NCBI GenBank assembly: GCA_011523485.1
Contig: WTGR01000306.1
Coordinates: 1-17,110 of the forward strand
Source of the DNA: Acidobacteriota bacterium
GTDB taxonomy: Bacteria; Acidobacteriota; Vicinamibacteria; Vicinamibacterales; UBA8438
Direction: 5' to 3'
Length of the DNA: 17,110 bases
The position numbers and the translations under genes are program-made. Positions 13,647-17,110 of the stretch are shown here, in pieces. Numbering within the stretch: position 1 is the first letter of the stretch; the number at the start of each line of letters is the position of its first letter. Under the pieces are notes generated by a model. The model was not told the origin of the DNA. It did no database searches and saw only the letters and a program-made list of their open reading frames with translations.

Positions 13647-14539
13647 CGTTTGTCCCCGCGTGCTCCGGTCCGCGATACTTGCGGCCGCGGTCTCGTTCCC
13701 GCGATCACGGTGGTTCCGGGCGCGACCGGCCGTCCGGCCGCGGACGCCCGTCCGGGCGCGTCATCGAACATGCCCCGGTGCGCCCGACGCCCGTCGACGA
13801 TGGCGACCGCGCCGGCGCCGCCCGCGAGCGCGGCCCGGCAGGCGAGCAGCTTGGCCACCATGCCGGCGCTGGCCTGCCCGCCGCCGATCAGGGCGTCGAT
13901 GCCCCGGTCGTCCACCGCGGGGATCGTGCGGCCGTCCGCATCCAGCACGCCGGCCGTTCCGCCCGCGATGACGAGCCGCCGCGCGCCGAGCCGGGCCGCC
14001 AGGAACCCGGCCAGTGTATCGGCGTTGATGTTGAGGATCTGTCCCCCGGCGCCGCTGCCCAGGCTGGCGACGACCGGCACGTGGCCGGCCCCCAGAAGAT
14101 CGAGCAGCAACGCGGGCGGTTCGGATCCCACCGGCCTGCCCACGAATCCGAGATCGACGTGCGTTCCGTCCGCCGCCCGGTACCGCCGTTCCCGCCGCAC
14201 GCGGACCAAGCCGCCGTCGGCGCCGGTCAGGCCCACCGCGCTGGCCCCGGCCACGCCGAGCGCCGCCACCAGCCGCGTGTTGACGCGCCCGGCCAGGACG
14301 CCGGCCACCACGTCCAGGGTGGGGCCGTCGGTGATGCGCAGTCCGTCGACGGCCCGCTTCGGGATGCCGAGGCGCGCCATCTCGGCGTCCACCTCCCGCC
14401 CGCCGCCATGGACGATCACCAGCGGCTCCCGCTCCGCCGCGCTGGCTAGTGCGCCCGCGAGCCGGCGGAGCCGCGCCGGCTCCTCCAGCAGCTCGCCGCC
14501 GAGCTTGACGACCGTCGGCGGCCGTCGCCGCGGCGTCAT
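13643..14539 (-). CDS. argB: Acetylglutamate kinase
   Basis: NAGK phosphorylates N-acetylglutamate with ATP. The 298-residue product has VVKLGGELL with Lys12, the glycine loop IVHGGG (42-47), RITDGPTLDVV (68-78), QILNINADTLAG (167-178) and GMVAK (Lys230). The sequence begins only 11 residues before the catalytic lysine, so the N-terminal helix that builds the ring-shaped, arginine-inhibited hexamer in other NAGKs is absent. This suggests an arginine-insensitive dimer like that of E. coli. The C-terminus has an extra basic tail of about 20 residues after GTTVIAG. The ATG at 14539 overlaps the argC stop (ATGA). The open frame upstream of it is argC antisense-frame sequence. Confidence 0.95.
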   Translation of the reverse strand: MTPRRRPPTVVKLGGELLEEPARLRRLAGALASAAEREPLVIVHGGGREVDAEMARLGIPKRAVDGLRITDGPTLDVVAGVLAGRVNTRLVAALGVAGASAVGLTGADGGLVRVRRERRYRAADGTHVDLGFVGRPVGSEPPALLLDLLGAGHVPVVASLGSGAGGQILNINADTLAGFLAARLGARRLVIAGGTAGVLDADGRTIPAVDDRGIDALIGGGQASAGMVAKLLACRAALAGGAGAVAIVDGRRAHRGMFDDAPGRASAAGRPVAPGTTVIAGTRPRPQVSRTGARGDKR

Positions 14540-15525
14540 CTCAATCCCTCGCGCTCGTCCAGCCCGCACGCGACGTTGAAGCTCTGCAGCGCCTGCCCGG
14601 CGGCGCCCTTCACGAGGTTGTCCAGGCAGCACACAAGCACCAGCCGCGCGCCGTCCACCTGCCATCCGACGTCGCAGAAGTTCGTGTGCGCCACGTGCTT
14701 GATCTCGGGCGGCCGGTCGCCGGTCAACCGCACGAACGGCGAGTCGTCGTAGGCGCGCGAATACGCGTCGCCGATCGCATCGGCCGTCGCGCCGGGGCGC
14801 AGGCGCGTGTAGATCGTCTCGAGGATCCCGCGGTCGAGCGGCACCAGGTGCGGAACGAACGTCACCGGGCGCGCCAGCTCCTGTTGAATCTCGGCGCCGT
14901 GCCTGTGGGCGAAGATGCCGTATGCCGCCACGCTGCCGTGCACCTCGGAGAAATGCGTCCGCGGGCTCGGCTTCTTGCCGGCTCCCGATACCCCGGACTT
15001 GGCGTCGATGCAGACGTCCGCGTCCGCGGCGATCAGGCCGGCGTCGACGAGCGGCTTCAGGGCCAGGAGCGCGCCGGTCGGGTAGCATCCCGGACAGGCG
15101 ACGAGCCCGGCCCCGGGCAGCAGTTCGCGGCTCCATTCCGTCAGGCCGTAGACGGCGGGCCGGTCGAGCGCGGGCGTCGCGGGATACCAGCGTCGACGCG
15201 CGCCGTCGTCGCGCAGCCGAAAGGCCCCGGAAAGATCGAAGACCCGCCGCCCGCGGGCGAGCAGCGCCGGGGCCAGATCGGCGCTGACCGTGTCGGGCAG
15301 GCCGAGGAAGACGACGTCGGCCCGGTCGGCCAGACCGTCCATCGAGAACGGCTCGATGCGGCCGTTCCAGATTCCCGCGAGCGCAGGCAGGTCCTGCTCC
15401 GTCTCGCTGCTGCCCGAGCTCATCGCGACGGTGACGTCGACCGCGGTGTGGCGCGCCGCGAGGCGCAGCAGCTCCTGGCCGCCGTAACCGGTCGCGCCGG
15501 CGATTCCGATTCGGATGTTGGACAT
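14536..15525 (-). CDS. argC: N-acetyl-gamma-glutamyl-phosphate reductase
   Basis: ArgC reduces N-acetylglutamyl phosphate to the semialdehyde with NADPH. The 329-residue product starts with the Rossmann motif IAGATGYGG (8-16). The catalytic Cys147 lies in ACPGCYPTGALLAL, DAKSGVSGAGKK follows at 174-185, and AYGIFAHRHGAEIQQEL carries the conserved His pair. Its C-terminal KGAAGQALQSFNVACGL is typical. It is the first gene of the arginine operon. The ATG at 15525 has no clear ribosome site but sits about 50 bases downstream of a strong promoter. The family also includes LysY-type enzymes; operon context favours arginine. Confidence 0.96.
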   Translation of the reverse strand: MSNIRIGIAGATGYGGQELLRLAARHTAVDVTVAMSSGSSETEQDLPALAGIWNGRIEPFSMDGLADRADVVFLGLPDTVSADLAPALLARGRRVFDLSGAFRLRDDGARRRWYPATPALDRPAVYGLTEWSRELLPGAGLVACPGCYPTGALLALKPLVDAGLIAADADVCIDAKSGVSGAGKKPSPRTHFSEVHGSVAAYGIFAHRHGAEIQQELARPVTFVPHLVPLDRGILETIYTRLRPGATADAIGDAYSRAYDDSPFVRLTGDRPPEIKHVAHTNFCDVGWQVDGARLVLVCCLDNLVKGAAGQALQSFNVACGLDEREGLR

Positions 15526-15555
15526 CGCGTCAGGGACGTCGTTTTCTGTCGGGCC

Positions 15556-15567
15556 TGGATATCTATG
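15556..15567. promoter_or_regulatory. TGGATATCTATG element in the argC leader, candidate ArgR site
   Basis: This 12-mer matches TGGATATTTATG at 15710-15721 at 11 of 12 positions. It lies in the predicted argC leader about 8 to 19 bases after the likely transcription start. Its AT-rich core in a GC-rich region resembles an ARG-box half, but it does not fit the E. coli consensus exactly. The role is inferred. Confidence 0.4.
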
Positions 15568-15576
15568 CGTGAAAGA

Positions 15577-15590
15577 GCGTAATTATACGC
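15577..15590. promoter_or_regulatory. 14-bp palindrome over the argC -10 box
   Basis: GCGTA (15577-15581) and TACGC (15586-15590) form an inverted repeat around ATTA and cover the argC -10 hexamer. A protein bound here would block RNA polymerase. ArgR is the obvious candidate, given the divergent argR gene, but the sequence does not match a known ARG-box consensus well. Confidence 0.35.
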
Positions 15591-15611
15591 CCTGCGTCCC
15601 GGTTACGTCAA
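15582..15611 (-). promoter_or_regulatory. Strong sigma70-type promoter of the argCBD-NAGS-argJF operon
   Basis: On the - strand TTGACG (15611-15606, 5 of 6) and TATAAT (15587-15582, perfect) are separated by 18 bases. Transcription would start near 15575, giving a leader of about 50 bases before argC. No other good promoter is needed for the downstream genes, which overlap or abut. Confidence 0.7.
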
Positions 15612-15668
15612 CCGCCGCCAGTCGCGATGGCCTACATTTTCTCCGTTGCGAGCGGGTTTTGCACCGCG

Positions 15669-15697
15669 TTGCGCACCGATTCCCGGCGATGTATACT
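15669..15697 (+). promoter_or_regulatory. Sigma70-type promoter of argR-argG
   Basis: TTGCGC (15669-15674) and TATACT (15692-15697, 5 of 6 to TATAAT) are separated by 17 bases. Transcription would start near 15704, leaving a leader of only about 15 bases. The -35 is poor beyond TTG, so this promoter is probably weaker than the divergent argC promoter. Confidence 0.55.
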
Positions 15698-15709
15698 GAT
15701 TCGCCTGTT

Positions 15710-15721
15710 TGGATATTTATG
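15710..15721. promoter_or_regulatory. TGGATATTTATG element overlapping the argR start, candidate autoregulatory site
   Basis: This element matches the argC-leader element at 15556-15567 with one difference and includes the argR start codon. It lies about 7 to 18 bases after the predicted argR transcription start, almost the same relative place as in the argC leader. GGA at 15711-15713 may also serve as the weak ribosome site, so repressor and ribosome would compete for the same region. Confidence 0.4.
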
Positions 15722-16228
15722 AAACGTTACCGGCAGCCGGCCATTCTCGATCTCGTGTCCCGCGAGACCATCTGCAGTCAGGACGCGTTGGGGGAGAAGC
15801 TGCGCGCGCGAGGGTTCAACGCGACCCAGGCGACCATCTCGCGTGACATCAAGGAACTGAAGCTCGTCAAGCGGGCGAGTGACGGCGCATACGAGCGGCC
15901 CGGCGCCTCCGAGGGGGGACGCGGGCTGGCCGATCCCGCCCTCGCCCTCGACGCCGCGCGACATCCGGCGCTGCGCCGCGCGATCCTGGAGTACCTGCGC
16001 CGCGTCGATCTCGTGCAGCAGTTGCTCGTGCTGCGGACCGATCCGGGGCAGGCGCAGCCGCTGGCGCTCGCCATAGACAGGGCCGAGCTGTCGGAGGTGG
16101 TCGGGACCGTGGCCGGCGACGACACCATCCTGGTGATCACCCGGCATGCGCGGGCCGGCCGCGAGGTGACGCGGCTGTTCGAGGGATGGGCCATGGAGGA
16201 CCGCGCGCATCCGCGGCAGGCCTTGTAG
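15719..16228 (+). CDS. argR: Arginine repressor
   Basis: ArgR is a hexameric, arginine-binding DNA-binding protein that represses arginine synthesis genes. The 169-residue product has an N-terminal winged helix-turn-helix with [18 protein letters not shown] (34-51), including the conserved Ser41-Arg42. The C-terminal oligomerisation and ligand domain has [12 protein letters not shown] (129-140), with Asp134-Asp135 expected to bind arginine. The ATG at 15719 is chosen because [13 protein letters not shown] is where family members begin and a promoter lies just upstream; the open frame continues to 15515 but would run through the promoters. The weak GGA ribosome site is 5 bases upstream. argG follows after 20 bases. 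ArgR probably controls argG, itself and the divergent argC operon. Confidence 0.95.
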   Translation: MKRYRQPAILDLVSRETICSQDALGEKLRARGFNATQATISRDIKELKLVKRASDGAYERPGASEGGRGLADPALALDAARHPALRRAILEYLRRVDLVQQLLVLRTDPGQAQPLALAIDRAELSEVVGTVAGDDTILVITRHARAGREVTRLFEGWAMEDRAHPRQAL

Positions 16229-16248
16229 ACAGACCGAGGAGAGCAGGG

Positions 16249-17110
16249 ATGGAACGCATCGTGTTGGCGTACTCGGGCGGGTTGGACACGTCGGTGGCGG
16301 TCAAGTGGCTCGCCGACCGGTACGACGCGGAGATCGTGGCGGCCACCATCGATCTCGGCCAGGGAAAGGAGCTCGACGACGTGCGCGAGCGCGCCCTCGC
16401 GGTCGGCGCGGTGCGCGCACACGTGGTCGACGCCCGTGAGGAGTTCGCGCAGGAGTACATCCTGCCGGCGCTCCAGGCCGGGGCCATCTACGAGGGCAAG
16501 TACCCGCTGGCGACCGCGCTCGGGCGCCCGCTGATCGCCAGGAAGCTGGTCGAGATCGCGGCGCTGGAAGATGCGGGCATGATCGCGCACGGCTGCACCG
16601 GCAAGGGCAACGACCAGGTGCGCATGGACGTGTCGGCGCGGGCCCTGAATCCGGACCTGAAGGTGGTCGCCCCGGCCCGCGTCTGGGGCATGACCCGGCC
16701 CGAGGAGATCGCCTACGCGCGCGAGCACGGCATTCCGGTACCGGCCTCGGTCGACAGTCCCTACAGCACCGACTCGAACCTCTGGGGCAAGTCGATCGAA
16801 TGCGGCGTGCTGGAGGACCCCTGGCAGGAGCCGCCGGAGGACATCTACACGCTGACGAAGTCGCCGGCCGGCGCTCCTGACGCACCGGCCTACGTGGAGG
16901 TCGAGTTCGAGCGCGGCGTACCCACACGGGTCAACGGCGTGACGATGCCGCTGACCGAGCTGATCAACTCGCTCGAGACAATCGCCGGCGCGCACGGCGT
17001 CGGGCGCATCGACATGGTCGAGAACCGCCTGGTCGGGATCAAGTCGCGGGAGATTTACGAGGCGCCCGCCGCGACCGTGCTGCACGTCGCCCACCGCGAG
17101 CTCGAGGCGC
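16249..17110 (+). CDS. argG: Argininosuccinate synthase, 3'-truncated by window edge
   Basis: ArgG condenses citrulline and aspartate with ATP to argininosuccinate. The first 287 residues are in view; a full enzyme has about 400, so the gene runs off the window with no stop. It starts [18 protein letters not shown], which includes the N-type ATP pyrophosphatase loop (SGGLDTS, 9-15). [15 protein letters not shown] (113-127), [18 protein letters not shown] (169-186) and [14 protein letters not shown] (81-94) are the classical signatures. AGGAG at 16237-16241 lies 7 bases before the ATG. It sits 20 bases after argR, so argR and argG are probably one transcript; argH may follow outside the window. 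Confidence 0.96.
   Translation, partial: MERIVLAYSGGLDTSVAVKWLADRYDAEIVAATIDLGQGKELDDVRERALAVGAVRAHVVDAREEFAQEYILPALQAGAIYEGKYPLATALGRPLIARKLVEIAALEDAGMIAHGCTGKGNDQVRMDVSARALNPDLKVVAPARVWGMTRPEEIAYAREHGIPVPASVDSPYSTDSNLWGKSIECGVLEDPWQEPPEDIYTLTKSPAGAPDAPAYVEVEFERGVPTRVNGVTMPLTELINSLETIAGAHGVGRIDMVENRLVGIKSREIYEAPAATVLHVAHRELEA

Noticed and set aside
12384..14579. Very long + strand open frame opposite argD and argB
   Set aside because: Shadow translation in high-GC DNA; both genes on the - strand have full catalytic motifs.
15515..15718. Upstream extension of the argR frame
   Set aside because: It would include both divergent promoters and extend beyond any normal ArgR N-terminus.

Overview
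This GC-rich window (roughly two thirds G+C by eye, with no IS element, tRNA, rRNA or CRISPR array seen) is a chromosomal segment of a free-living bacterium. No marker gene fixes the taxon. The mix of a complete arg cluster under ArgR, a giant Npt-type transporter fused to HEAT repeats and cyclic-nucleotide-binding-like domains, and a PAS-SpoIIE phosphatase would fit Acidobacteriota (Vicinamibacteria-like). That assignment is an inference from gene content only.

Layout. (1) Positions 1-1559: the end of a purine-synthesis operon, with purD (5' part cut off by the window) and purE on the + strand. (2) Positions 1594-9561: a signalling and envelope block. A single-domain STAS anti-sigma-factor antagonist (- strand) is divergent from a PAS-SpoIIE phosphatase, and each has a good sigma70-type promoter in the shared 274-base gap. 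The phosphatase gene overlaps (ATGA) a Tat-exported PhoX/DUF839-type protein. Further downstream on the same strand are a 1266-residue ATP/ADP-translocase-like protein with HEAT repeats and two cNMP-binding-like domains, and a small secreted protein with a PI-kinase/HipA/FAM20-like catalytic loop. (3) Positions 9562-9662: a convergent gap with two strong stem-loops. (4) Positions 9663-15525: a tightly packed - strand arginine operon, transcribed argC-argB-argD-NAGS-argJ-argF, with 4-base stop/start overlaps at several junctions. (5) Positions 15526-15718: a divergent control region with two promoters and a repeated GGATAT(C/T)TATG element. (6) Positions 15719-17110: argR followed by argG (cut off at the window end).

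How the genes work together. The arg genes give the route from glutamate through acetylated intermediates to citrulline and argininosuccinate; only argH is not in view. ArgR, encoded divergently, is the obvious regulator of both transcripts. The NAGS is a short GNAT-only enzyme and ArgB lacks the N-terminal extension found in arginine-inhibited kinases, so repression by ArgR may matter more than usual. In the middle block the STAS protein and SpoIIE phosphatase are two of the three parts of a partner-switching switch; the matching RsbW-type kinase is not in the window. The exported phosphatase-like protein, nucleotide-transporter-like protein and secreted kinase-like protein beside it suggest, as a hypothesis only, a phosphate- or nucleotide-related envelope function under partner-switch control.
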